22,808 bases of DNA, taken from the NCBI RefSeq assembly GCF_946222045.1, contig NZ_CAMILN010000030.1, positions 1 through 22,808 of the forward strand, given 5' to 3'. The position numbers were made by a program, and so were the translations under genes. Shown one piece after another: positions 7,127-15,944 of this stretch; the first letter of the stretch is position 1, and each line of letters starts with the position of its first letter. The DNA is from an uncultured Peptoniphilus sp. (GTDB lineage: Bacteria; Bacillota; Clostridia; Tissierellales; Peptoniphilaceae). Under the pieces are notes generated by a model. It saw nothing but the letters and a program-made list of their open reading frames with translations. It ran no database searches and had not been told where the DNA came from.

Positions 7127-8018
7127 TTTTAAATCAGGATATGTATCAGTAATTGGTAGACCAAATGTTGGTAAGTCAACATTATTAAATGCAGTAATCG
7201 GAGAAAAGATTTCAGCTATTTCTTCAAAACCGCAAACAACTAGACAAAATACTACTTTTATTCACACAGATGATGAAGCACAAATAATATTTTTAGATAC
7301 ACCTGGTATTCAAAAGCCTAAAAATAAGTTAGGCGAGTTTATGTTAACTGAATCAAAAGAAGGAATTGAAGATTCAGATCTTATAACTTATATAGTTGAC
7401 ACTTCTAAGAGAATAGGTAAGGCAGAAAGGTCAATTATAGATTTACTAAAAGAATATAAGGGAAAACTTCCTATCATTCTTTTAATAAATAAAGTCGACA
7501 CAATAAAAAAAGAAGAGATCTTAGAAATAATTTCTATGTATGCTGAAGAAGATATATTCGATGATATAATTCCTATTTCTGCAATAAAAAATGATGGGGT
7601 AGATATTTATTTAGAAAGCCTTAAAAAGTTTTTAAAGCCTGGACCAATGTATTATCCAGAAGACATGATTACTGACAAAAATGAGAGATTCATTGTAGCA
7701 GAGATTATAAGGGAAAAGGGCTTGATGTATTTAAATGAAGAAGTTCCTCATGGTCTTGCAATCTCTATTGAAAAATTCAAAAAAAGAGAAGATAAAAATA
7801 TCTATGATATTGATGCAAATATTTACGTTGAAAGAGATTCTCACAAGGGGATTTTAATTGGTAAAGGTGGGTCAATGCTAAAAAGAATTGGAACAGAAGC
7901 TAGAGAGGAAGCTGAAAGACTTCTCGATGCCAAGGTAAATCTTCAAATCTGGGTTAAGGTTGAGAAAAACTGGAGAGACAGAGACAATTTGGTAAAAAGA
8001 TTTGGTTACGACAAATAA
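7113..8018 (+). CDS. era: GTPase Era, 16S rRNA-binding
   Basis: This 301-residue Ras-like GTPase is needed for 30S assembly. G1 is GRPNVGKS (15-22), G3 is DTPG (62-65) and G4 is NKVD (126-129). The C-terminal KH domain carries GILIGKGGSMLKRIG, which binds the 3' end of 16S rRNA. Three in-frame ATGs occur at 7101, 7107 and 7113. The last is chosen because GGAG at 7103-7106 sits 6 nt upstream of it, giving MTENNFKSGYVSVIGR, the usual length. The gene begins inside cdd and its end overlaps recO by 17 nt. Confidence 0.97.
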   Translation: MTENNFKSGYVSVIGRPNVGKSTLLNAVIGEKISAISSKPQTTRQNTTFIHTDDEAQIIFLDTPGIQKPKNKLGEFMLTESKEGIEDSDLITYIVDTSKRIGKAERSIIDLLKEYKGKLPIILLINKVDTIKKEEILEIISMYAEEDIFDDIIPISAIKNDGVDIYLESLKKFLKPGPMYYPEDMITDKNERFIVAEIIREKGLMYLNEEVPHGLAISIEKFKKREDKNIYDIDANIYVERDSHKGILIGKGGSMLKRIGTEAREEAERLLDAKVNLQIWVKVEKNWRDRDNLVKRFGYDK

Positions 8019-8706
8019 TTACACACTGGGAATTGTCCTAAACGAAATGGAGTTTGGTGAGTCTTCTAAAATAATTAGAGTTTTTACCAAAGAATATGGA
8101 AAAATATCCATTATGATAAAGGGAGCTATGAGTCCAAGATCAAGGAACTTAAGTGTATCTCAAGTTTTTGGTTTGAATGAATATCTCTTAAAAAAGGGGC
8201 AGAGTTTCTTCTATATTAGTGATTCAAAAATTTTAGAATCAAATTTTAAAATTAGGGAAAACTATGATAACTTAATTTATGCATCTTTATTACTAGAAAT
8301 TATAGATAAATCTTCAATAAATGGTGAGACCAATAAAAAGGCTTTTGATCTTTTAAGAAAAACATTAAAATTTTTCAATTTTACAAGAGACCCCCTTGGC
8401 CTTGCCTTGGCTTTTGAACTTAAGTATCTTAGCTTTATAGGTTACAGACCTAAACTTGATATAAAAGATAAGTCTTACTTTTCTATAAGAGAAGGTATTA
8501 TTGATTTTCAAGACCCCTATTCTTATTCACTGACAAGAAGAGATTTGATTTTTTTAAATGCGATTTTATATGGAAAGCTAGAAGAGTTAGAAAATATAGA
8601 AGATTTTGAAATTAGCAGAAAAAAATACTTGCATAATATTATAATAAAATATATAAAATACAATTTAGATATAAGCAGTTTTAAGTCTGACAAGCTGTTT
8701 AATTAA
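8002..8706 (+). CDS. recO: DNA repair protein RecO
   Basis: This 234-residue protein has an N-terminal OB fold (about 1-80: GIVLNEMEFGESSKIIRVFTKEYGKISIMIKGA) and a helical C-terminal domain. RecO loads RecA on SSB-coated single strands with RecR and anneals complementary strands. Many RecO proteins bind zinc through a Cys cluster after the conserved G-[FY]-x-P-x-L-x segment. Here that segment (IGYRPKLDIKDKSYFSIREG, about 147-166) has no cysteines, so the zinc site appears lost. Start: TTG 8002 inside the end of era, with only a weak ribosome site (GGTAAAAAG), suggesting translational coupling to era. Confidence 0.9.
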   Translation: MVTTNNYTLGIVLNEMEFGESSKIIRVFTKEYGKISIMIKGAMSPRSRNLSVSQVFGLNEYLLKKGQSFFYISDSKILESNFKIRENYDNLIYASLLLEIIDKSSINGETNKKAFDLLRKTLKFFNFTRDPLGLALAFELKYLSFIGYRPKLDIKDKSYFSIREGIIDFQDPYSYSLTRRDLIFLNAILYGKLEELENIEDFEISRKKYLHNIIIKYIKYNLDISSFKSDKLFN

Positions 8707-8716
8707 GGAGGAAAAA

Positions 8717-9601
8717 ATGTATTTCCAAGATTTAATAATGACATTGGAAAATTATTGGAAGGAAAAGGGAGCAATTATAATGCAACCCTACGATATTGAA
8801 AAAGGTGCTGGAACAATGAATCCAAACACTTTTCTAAGGTCACTTGGACCTGAAGAGTGGAAGGTAGTTTATGTTGAACCCTCAAGAAGACCTGCAGATG
8901 GTAGATATGGGGAAAATCCAAATAGACTATACCAACATCACCAACTGCAAGTTATCTTAAAACCATCTCCAGAGGATGTCCAACAACTTTACCTAGATTC
9001 TCTTTTTGCAATTGGGATTGACCCAAAAAAACACGACATTAGATTTGTTGAAGATAACTGGGAATCTCCTACACTTGGTGCATGGGGGCTTGGCTGGGAA
9101 GTTTGGCTTGATGGTATGGAAGTAACTCAATTTACTTATTTCCAACAAGTAGGTGGAGTTAACCTTGACCTTGAAAGTGCTGAATTAACTTATGGACTTG
9201 AAAGAATTGCTATGTATCTTCAAAATGTGGAGTCAGTTTATGACATCCAATACAACGAAAACATTACTTATGGTGAAGTGTTTAAGAAAAATGAGTTTGA
9301 ACACTCTAAGTATGCTTTCGAAACAGCTGATGTAGAAATGCTTAGAAAACTTTTTGATATGTATGAAGCTGAAGCACAAAGAACTATTGATGAAGACATA
9401 GTTATAGATGCTTATGACTACACTCTTAAGTGTTCTCATGTATTTAACTTATTAGACGCTAGAGGAGCTCTTTCTGTATCTGAAAGAACAAGCTATATTC
9501 AAAGAGTTAGAAATCTTGCAAGAATTGTAGCAAAGACACACTTAAAGCACAGAGAAGAAATGAACTATACCCTTATAAATAGAGGTGAAATAGATGAATA
9601 A
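8717..9601 (+). CDS. glyQ: Glycyl-tRNA synthetase alpha subunit
   Basis: This 294-residue class II catalytic subunit of the alpha2beta2 enzyme charges tRNA-Gly. The sequence is highly conserved: MQPYDIEKGAGTMNPNTFL (about 22-40), EPSRRPADGRYGENPNRLYQ (55-74) and the class II motif 3 region YGLERIAMYLQ. ATG 8717 follows TAAGGAGG. The gap to recO is only 10 nt, so there is no room for a glycine T-box leader. Its last 8 nt overlap glyS. Confidence 0.98.
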   Translation: MYFQDLIMTLENYWKEKGAIIMQPYDIEKGAGTMNPNTFLRSLGPEEWKVVYVEPSRRPADGRYGENPNRLYQHHQLQVILKPSPEDVQQLYLDSLFAIGIDPKKHDIRFVEDNWESPTLGAWGLGWEVWLDGMEVTQFTYFQQVGGVNLDLESAELTYGLERIAMYLQNVESVYDIQYNENITYGEVFKKNEFEHSKYAFETADVEMLRKLFDMYEAEAQRTIDEDIVIDAYDYTLKCSHVFNLLDARGALSVSERTSYIQRVRNLARIVAKTHLKHREEMNYTLINRGEIDE

Positions 9602-11663
9602 TTACTTACTTGAAATTGGTGTTGAAGAGTTGCCATCAAGATTTGTCAATATGGCAATAGAACAACTTGAAGAAAAATCTCGAAAACTATTAGTTGAAAA
9701 TGAAATTGGATATGAAGATGTAAAAGTATTTGCAACTCCAAGAAGACTTAGTCTAATTATTGAAGGATTAGATGAAAAACAAAAAGATATCACAAAAGAA
9801 GTAAAGGGGCCGGCAGTAAAAATTGCCTATGACGATGAAAAAAATCCAACTAAACCTCTTTTAGGATTTATGAAATCCCAAAAAATTACTGAAGATGATA
9901 TTGTAATCAAAGAAGTAAAGGGCACAGATTATGTATTTGCCCATATTTCATCAATCGGCAAAGAATCTACAGAAATCTTAAAGGATATAATGCCAGGTCT
10001 AATTAAAGATATTAACTTCCCTAAAAATATGCGTTGGGGTGGTAAAAACATAAGATTTGCTAGACCAATAAGATGGGTAGTTTCACTTTTAAATGATCAA
10101 GTTGTCGAATTTGATTTTGAAGGAATTCATGTTGGAAATACAACTAAGGGACATAGATTTTTAGGTTCATCTGAAATTAAAATTGACAATGTTGAGAATT
10201 ATGAAAAACTTCTAGAAGATAACTATGTAATTTTAGATCAAAATAAAAGACGAGAAATCATAAAGTATGAATCTACAAAAATTGCAAAATCTCTTGGTGG
10301 AGAAATCCATGAAAACGAAGATCTATTAGAGGAACTTACCTACATTGTTGAATACCCAAGTCCAATCAAAGGAAGTATTAAAGAAAAGTACTTAAGTCTT
10401 CCAAAGGAAGTTGTAACTACAACTATGATTGACCACTTGAGATTTACTCCTATCTATTCTCAAGACGGAGAACTTTTGCCATATTTTATTACAGTTAGAA
10501 ATGGTACAAGAGACTATGAAGATATAGTAATTGCAGGAAATGAAAAAGTTCTTGGAGCAAGACTTGAAGATGCTAAATTCTTCTATGATGATGATATATC
10601 AAAAGATCTTGAAGATTATGTAGAAAATTTATCTGGAGTTTTATTCCATGATAAGCTTGGAACAATGCTTGAAAAAGAAAAAAGGGATGGGGTTGTTGCA
10701 AGAAAAATTGCAGAATCTCTATCTTTTGCAGATGAAGCAATTGATTCAATAGAGAGAGTGGCACACTTATCTAAGGCTGATTTAACTACAAAAATGGTAA
10801 TTGAATTTACAGAACTTCAAGGAGTAATTGGAGAAATCTATGCTCTAAAATCTGGTGAAAAAGATATTGTGGCTACTGCAATTAGAGAACAATATCTTCC
10901 TAAATTTGCAGGAGATGTTCTTCCAAAATCAAGTGTAGGATCAATCTTTTCTCTCGCAGATAAAATTGATACAATTGCAGGTCTATTTGCAATTGGAGAA
11001 ATACCTACTGGTTCAACAGACCCCTTTGCCTTAAGAAGGTCTGCAATAGGTGTAATAAATATTATTAGAAATAATTTTTGGAAATTTGACTTAGATGAAG
11101 CCGTAGAAGCAAGTTTATATGAATATATTAATGACCTTGGACTAACATTTAATCATGAAGAAGTTATTGAAAATGTAAGAGACTTTTTCTTTGGAAGAAT
11201 AAAGACAATGCTCCAAGAAGAAGGAATTAGATACGATATAATTGATTCTATTTTAATACCTGAAAGTGAAATTCACAATATATTTGACAAAGCAAATGAA
11301 TTAAATGAGTGGTTCAATGAAGATAGAAGTAAATTTGTTGATGCATATAATAGGATAAACAACTTAACTAAAAATGTTGACTTATTAGAAATTAATGAAG
11401 AACTTTTCAAAGAAGATGCTGAGAAAGACTTATATAATAAATTTGTAGAAATAGATAATAAATTTAAAGAAGCCATATCAAACGAAAATTACAAAGAAGC
11501 TATGGATCTATTAAATGAATTAGTTCCTTCAATAGATGTATTCTTTGACAATGTAATGGTAATGGATGAGGATGAAAAAGTAAGAAATAATAGACTTGGA
11601 CTAATCAATAGGATAGAGGAAAATATTCAAAAAATATTAAAAATCGAAAATATTGTAGAATAG
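9594..11663 (+). CDS. glyS: Glycyl-tRNA synthetase beta subunit
   Basis: This 689-residue subunit matches the usual beta-subunit length. It starts MNNYLLEIGVEELPSRFV and includes KNMRWGGKNIRFARPIRW (about 141-158), the HD-like/linker core and a C-terminal anticodon-binding helical domain. It recognises tRNA-Gly and completes the heterotetramer with GlyQ. The start lies in the last codons of glyQ (8-nt overlap, AGAGGTGAAATAG as ribosome site), typical of coupled stoichiometric subunits. Confidence 0.98.
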   Translation: MNNYLLEIGVEELPSRFVNMAIEQLEEKSRKLLVENEIGYEDVKVFATPRRLSLIIEGLDEKQKDITKEVKGPAVKIAYDDEKNPTKPLLGFMKSQKITEDDIVIKEVKGTDYVFAHISSIGKESTEILKDIMPGLIKDINFPKNMRWGGKNIRFARPIRWVVSLLNDQVVEFDFEGIHVGNTTKGHRFLGSSEIKIDNVENYEKLLEDNYVILDQNKRREIIKYESTKIAKSLGGEIHENEDLLEELTYIVEYPSPIKGSIKEKYLSLPKEVVTTTMIDHLRFTPIYSQDGELLPYFITVRNGTRDYEDIVIAGNEKVLGARLEDAKFFYDDDISKDLEDYVENLSGVLFHDKLGTMLEKEKRDGVVARKIAESLSFADEAIDSIERVAHLSKADLTTKMVIEFTELQGVIGEIYALKSGEKDIVATAIREQYLPKFAGDVLPKSSVGSIFSLADKIDTIAGLFAIGEIPTGSTDPFALRRSAIGVINIIRNNFWKFDLDEAVEASLYEYINDLGLTFNHEEVIENVRDFFFGRIKTMLQEEGIRYDIIDSILIPESEIHNIFDKANELNEWFNEDRSKFVDAYNRINNLTKNVDLLEINEELFKEDAEKDLYNKFVEIDNKFKEAISNENYKEAMDLLNELVPSIDVFFDNVMVMDEDEKVRNNRLGLINRIEENIQKILKIENIVE

Positions 11664-11675
11664 GTCGGTGAGTAA

Positions 11676-12305
11676 ATGAAATTCAGCGATAGGCAGACTG
11701 AAATAATTGATATTGTAAAAGAAAAGGGACCTATTACTGGCGACGACATTGCAGAGATTCTCGGACTATCTAGGGCTACAATTAGGTCTGACCTTTCTGT
11801 TCTTACTATGATAAATATATTAGGAGCAAGACCAAAGTTTGGTTATTTTTATACAGGTAAATCTATTTTTTCTCAAATTTCTAATGACCTTAAGAATCTA
11901 CCATTAAAAGATTATATGTCTCTACCTTTTTCTTGTGATCAAAAGACTTCTGTTTATGATGTGGTTGTAGATCTTTTTATGGAAGATTTATCATCTATGT
12001 TTGTAACAGAAGGAGGATATCTTGCAGGAATTGTGTCGAGAAAGGACCTAATTAGATTTATGATAGGAGATGCTGATATAAAGGAGACTCCTATTAGTGT
12101 AATTATGACTAGAATGCCTAATATTTTTTATGTGGACGTGGAGGACAGTGTTTACAAGGCTGCCAACTTAATTGTGACAAAGGGTGTTGATGCCCTTCCT
12201 GTTGTTAAAAGAAAAAATGAAAAGGATCTTGAAGTTGTGGGCAGATTTACAAAAACCAATGTAACTAGACTTTTTGTAGATGTTTGCGACCAAGAGATAT
12301 TATAG
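11676..12305 (+). CDS. ccpN: CcpN/YqzB-like HTH-CBS transcriptional regulator
   Basis: This 209-residue protein has a winged-helix DNA-binding domain (1-60: RQTEIIDIVKEKGPITGDDI, then LGLSRATIRSDLSVL) followed by two CBS domains (about 75-130 and 140-200). CBS pairs usually sense adenine nucleotides. CcpN of Bacillus represses gluconeogenic genes under glycolytic conditions. The pairing with ppsR 8 nt downstream is the same as in B. subtilis (yqzB-yqfL) and supports control of pyruvate/PEP flux. No operator was identified. Start ATG 11676 after TAGGTCGGTGAG. Confidence 0.9.
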   Translation: MKFSDRQTEIIDIVKEKGPITGDDIAEILGLSRATIRSDLSVLTMINILGARPKFGYFYTGKSIFSQISNDLKNLPLKDYMSLPFSCDQKTSVYDVVVDLFMEDLSSMFVTEGGYLAGIVSRKDLIRFMIGDADIKETPISVIMTRMPNIFYVDVEDSVYKAANLIVTKGVDALPVVKRKNEKDLEVVGRFTKTNVTRLFVDVCDQEIL

Positions 12306-12313
12306 GAGGAGAA

Positions 12314-13135
12314 ATGAATAAAGACGATAATCAACTCACTATTTTTGTAATCTCAGATTCTATTGGAGAAACTGGAGAATTAATTGCAAAGTCATCTGCA
12401 AGACAGTTTGAAAAAGAAAATTATGAAATTATCAGGTATCCTTATCACAATAGTATTGAGCAAATAAAACCAGTTCTTGAAAAGGCAGCTGAAATTAAAA
12501 ATAGTCTTATAGTTTATACAAATGTTGTAAAGGAAACTAGGGACTTCATTGAAGAGAAAACACATGAATTAAATCTTCATACAGTGGATGTTATGGGTGA
12601 ACCACTTCTTCAAATTCAAGATATTTTAGGTTATGAGCCCCTGAGAGAACCAGGACTTATAAGAAGGCTTGATGAAAATTATTTTAAAAAAGTTGAATGT
12701 GTTGAGTTTGCAGTTAAGTATGATGATGGCAAAGACCCTCGTGGTGCAAAAAAAGCTGACATCTGTCTAGTTGGTATTTCAAGAACTTCAAAAACACCTC
12801 TTTCTATGTATCTTGCTAATAAACTTTATAAGGTAGCAAATATTCCACTAGTGCCAGAAGTCCCTGTTCCTAAAGAAGTCTATGAGAAAGATGTGGACAA
12901 AATAATAGGCCTAACAGCAAATCCAGAAAAAATCATTTCTGTTAGAGAGCAAAGATTAAAATCACTTGGGCTTACTTCAGGAGCAAAGTATGCTAACTAT
13001 GATAGGATTAGAGAAGAATTAAATTATTCTAAACAGGTCATGGAAGAGCTGGGTTGTTTTGTTATTGATGTTTCAGACAAAGCAATAGAAGAAACTGCTG
13101 AAATCATTATTAAACATATGGAATCTAGGAAGTGA
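12314..13135 (+). CDS. yqfL: Pyruvate, phosphate dikinase regulatory protein (DUF299 family)
   Basis: This 273-residue bifunctional enzyme type phosphorylates a Thr of PPDK with ADP to inactivate it and reverses this by phosphorolysis. The nucleotide-binding P-loop GISRTSKTP is at 154-162, and the N-terminal VISDSIGETGE block (12-22) is typical of the family. The target could be PPDK or PEP synthase; neither is in the window. The frame is open from 12284, but ATG 12314 is chosen because TAGGAGGAGAA lies just before it and the length fits. Confidence 0.95.
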   Translation: MNKDDNQLTIFVISDSIGETGELIAKSSARQFEKENYEIIRYPYHNSIEQIKPVLEKAAEIKNSLIVYTNVVKETRDFIEEKTHELNLHTVDVMGEPLLQIQDILGYEPLREPGLIRRLDENYFKKVECVEFAVKYDDGKDPRGAKKADICLVGISRTSKTPLSMYLANKLYKVANIPLVPEVPVPKEVYEKDVDKIIGLTANPEKIISVREQRLKSLGLTSGAKYANYDRIREELNYSKQVMEELGCFVIDVSDKAIEETAEIIIKHMESRK

Positions 13136-13139
13136 TTAA

Positions 13140-14153
13140 ATGAATCTTCGAGTTGAGAGAGAGAAACTTGAACATAAAATGTTATTTGAATATGCATCTT
13201 TTGCAGATTCTAGCTTGGGTAGGAATAAAGAAGAAGAAAAGTGTAACCTCAGGACTGATTTCCAAAGGGATAGAGACAGGATTATCCATTCTAAAAGCTT
13301 TAGAAGATTAAAACACAAGACACAGGTCTTTATTTCTCCTGAAGGTGATCATTTTAGGACAAGACTCACTCACACACTTGAAGTCAGTCAAATTGGAAGA
13401 ACTATAGCAAGAGCCCTTAGATTAAATGAAGATTTGGTTGAAGCAATAGCCTTGGGCCATGACTTAGGGCACACTCCTTTTGGTCACTCTGGAGAGGCTG
13501 TTTTGAATGAATTAAAATCCACTGGCTTTATTCACGGCGAACAGTCCTTAAAGGTTGTGGACTTTTTAGAGAGGTCAGATACTAGGATTGGTTTAAATTT
13601 AACAGAAGAAGTTCGTGATGGAATTTTAAATCACTCAGGGAGTGGAAATGCTAAGACTCTTGAGGGAAAAATAATAAAATTTGCAGATAGAATTGCTTAT
13701 ATAAATCACGATATAGATGATGCCATTAGGGCAGGGATAATTTCATCTGACTCATTACCTAAAGAGTTAACTAAAGTTTTAGGTAATTCTTCGTCACAAA
13801 GAATAAACACAATGATAAATGGATTAATAGACAAGTCTTATGGGAAGCCAATCGTTGAAATGGAAGATGAAGTTTACCAAGCCACAATGGAACTAAGACA
13901 ATATATGTTTAAAAATGTCTACATGGATTCAGTGGTTAAGTCTGAAGAAGTAAAAATCAAGAGACTTTTAACTGAACTTTATAAATTTTATATGGAAGAC
14001 TTAAGTAGAATTCCAGAAAACCACTTAAATTTATATAATGATAGAAGTCATAGTGACGAAGATATAGTATCAGATTATATTGCAGGTATGACAGATACCT
14101 ATGCGAAGAAACAAGTAAAAAATATTTTTATACCGAAGGGATGGAGCATTTAA
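13140..14153 (+). CDS. dgt: HD-domain dNTP triphosphohydrolase (dGTPase-like)
   Basis: This 337-residue protein has the dGTPase-like signature RDRIIHSKSFRRLKHKTQVF (45-64) and the HD metal site: H78 (RTRLTHTLEV), H107-D108 (GHDLGHTPFGH) and D183 (KFADRIAYINHD). It would cleave dNTPs to deoxynucleosides plus triphosphate, controlling dNTP pools. The length fits the short dGTPase-like type rather than the longer E. coli Dgt. Start ATG 13140, 4 nt after yqfL (AGGAAGTG as ribosome site). It is directly followed by dnaG, a common order in clostridia. Confidence 0.93.
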   Translation: MNLRVEREKLEHKMLFEYASFADSSLGRNKEEEKCNLRTDFQRDRDRIIHSKSFRRLKHKTQVFISPEGDHFRTRLTHTLEVSQIGRTIARALRLNEDLVEAIALGHDLGHTPFGHSGEAVLNELKSTGFIHGEQSLKVVDFLERSDTRIGLNLTEEVRDGILNHSGSGNAKTLEGKIIKFADRIAYINHDIDDAIRAGIISSDSLPKELTKVLGNSSSQRINTMINGLIDKSYGKPIVEMEDEVYQATMELRQYMFKNVYMDSVVKSEEVKIKRLLTELYKFYMEDLSRIPENHLNLYNDRSHSDEDIVSDYIAGMTDTYAKKQVKNIFIPKGWSI

Positions 14154-15944
14154 TTGTACGTAATAAATGATAATGTTCTTGACGAAATTAGAGACAGGGC
14201 AGATATTGTTGATTTAATTGGAGAGTATGTAGACCTTAAAAGGTCGGGATCCAATTATATGGGACTCTGCCCTTTTCATTCTGAAAAAACACCTTCTTTT
14301 TCTGTTTCACCATCAAAGTCTATTTTCAAATGCTTTGGATGTGGAGAAGGGGGAGATGTTATAACTTTTGTAATGAAAAGGGAGAATCTAAGTTTTCCTG
14401 AAGCCGTAGAATTTTTGGCTGATAAATACTATGTAAGGCTAGAAGTTTATAAGGATGAAAATAAAGAAGCTCGCGAGAAAAGAAATAGGCTTTATGAAAT
14501 CAATAGAGAAGCAGGTCTTCATTTTTTAAAAAATTATCAGGCATCACAAAAATCGCAATTATATTTAAAAAATAGGATGCTAAGTGATAAAACCATAAGA
14601 TCATATGGCATAGGTTATTCAAAAGATTCTTGGACAGACCTTTATGATCATTTGACAAAAATGGGTTACAAGGAAGAAGAACTTTTAGAACTAAATCTAA
14701 TTTCAAAAAGCAAAAAGGGAAACTATGTAGATAGATTTCGTGACAGGGTCATGTTTCCAATTATAAATAGAAATAACAGAATTATAGGTTTTGGGGCACG
14801 AGCCTTTGGAGACGCTAAACCAAAATACTTAAACTCTAGAGAAACTCCAATTTTTCACAAGGGAAGCAATGTATTTAATATAAATATTATCTCAAGAGAG
14901 TCCACTCGTGAAAGAATTATCCTAGTAGAAGGCTATATGGATGTTATTTCTTTATACAATAGTGGTATAAATTATAGTGTAGCAAGCCTTGGTACTTCAC
15001 TGACTATAGACCAGGCTAATATTATTAAGAGAATGGCAAAAGATATATATATTTGCTATGACAGTGACAATGCAGGTATTAATGCAACTTCAAGAGCCAT
15101 AGATATTTTTTTACAAGCTTCAGTTAAACCAAAAATAATAGAGCTTGAGGGAGGTCTTGATCCCGATGACTTTATTAAGAAATATGGATTAGAAGCTTTT
15201 GAAAACAAAATTAAATCAGCTATATCTTATGTTGAATTTAAAATAAAAAAGCTCAAAGAAAATTTTAATCTAGAAGATAGCGAAGGACTTAGCAATTTCA
15301 CTATAGAATCTGCTAAGATCTTATCTAGTATTAAAAATCCTATAGAGAGAGATATTTTTGTAAAAAACTTCTCCACTAAATATAATATTTCCTACACAGC
15401 AATAGAAAATTATATAAATTATTTAAATAGAAATAAGCTTAAGGAAGCGAAGAGAGAAAAACTCAAGGTAAAGAAAAATGTAAATGTTGTGAAATCTAAT
15501 AAGACAAGAGCACAAGAGGAATTATTAGCGTATTCTTTACTAGACAATGATATTTACAAATATATAAAAAATAAAGTTGAGGTTTTTTATTTTACAAATG
15601 CAATGACTAGGGCTGTTTTTGAGGAGATACCTAGGCTATTTGAAGAAGAGATAGAAATTAAAGATTTTCTATCAATTTTAGAGTCCAACAAACTTGTAAA
15701 TAAGGAATTTGTAGAAAATATTATGAGTTTTATTAGAGAAATTCATGTTGATGACAAGATTGTTGACGAACTAATAAAGACCATAGAGGGAAATTATCTC
15801 CAAGATCGAAAACACAAAATCCTCGAAAATATCGAAAAGCTTCAAGGGGAAGAAAACAAAAATCTTCTACTCGAATCTTTAAAGGAATTACAAGAAATTA
15901 ATTTAAAGCTTAACGAGTTGAAAGAGGAGGGCAATTATGAGTGA
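14154..15944 (+). CDS. dnaG: DNA primase DnaG
   Basis: This 596-residue primase synthesises RNA primers at the replication fork. The N-terminal zinc ribbon is C39-x2-H42-x17-C60-x2-C63. The RNA polymerase/TOPRIM core has EGYMD at 259-263 and DSDNAG at 303-308. The C-terminal helical region (about 440-596) would bind the replicative helicase. The TTG at 14154 is the codon right after the dgt stop, with GGGATGGAG upstream inside dgt, so translation is probably coupled. The 3' end overlaps rpoD by 8 nt. Confidence 0.97.
   Translation: MYVINDNVLDEIRDRADIVDLIGEYVDLKRSGSNYMGLCPFHSEKTPSFSVSPSKSIFKCFGCGEGGDVITFVMKRENLSFPEAVEFLADKYYVRLEVYKDENKEAREKRNRLYEINREAGLHFLKNYQASQKSQLYLKNRMLSDKTIRSYGIGYSKDSWTDLYDHLTKMGYKEEELLELNLISKSKKGNYVDRFRDRVMFPIINRNNRIIGFGARAFGDAKPKYLNSRETPIFHKGSNVFNINIISRESTRERIILVEGYMDVISLYNSGINYSVASLGTSLTIDQANIIKRMAKDIYICYDSDNAGINATSRAIDIFLQASVKPKIIELEGGLDPDDFIKKYGLEAFENKIKSAISYVEFKIKKLKENFNLEDSEGLSNFTIESAKILSSIKNPIERDIFVKNFSTKYNISYTAIENYINYLNRNKLKEAKREKLKVKKNVNVVKSNKTRAQEELLAYSLLDNDIYKYIKNKVEVFYFTNAMTRAVFEEIPRLFEEEIEIKDFLSILESNKLVNKEFVENIMSFIREIHVDDKIVDELIKTIEGNYLQDRKHKILENIEKLQGEENKNLLLESLKELQEINLKLNELKEEGNYE

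Noticed and set aside
8700..8716. T-box riboswitch for glyQS
   Set aside because: Only 10 nt separate recO and glyQ, and no specifier or T-box sequence is present.
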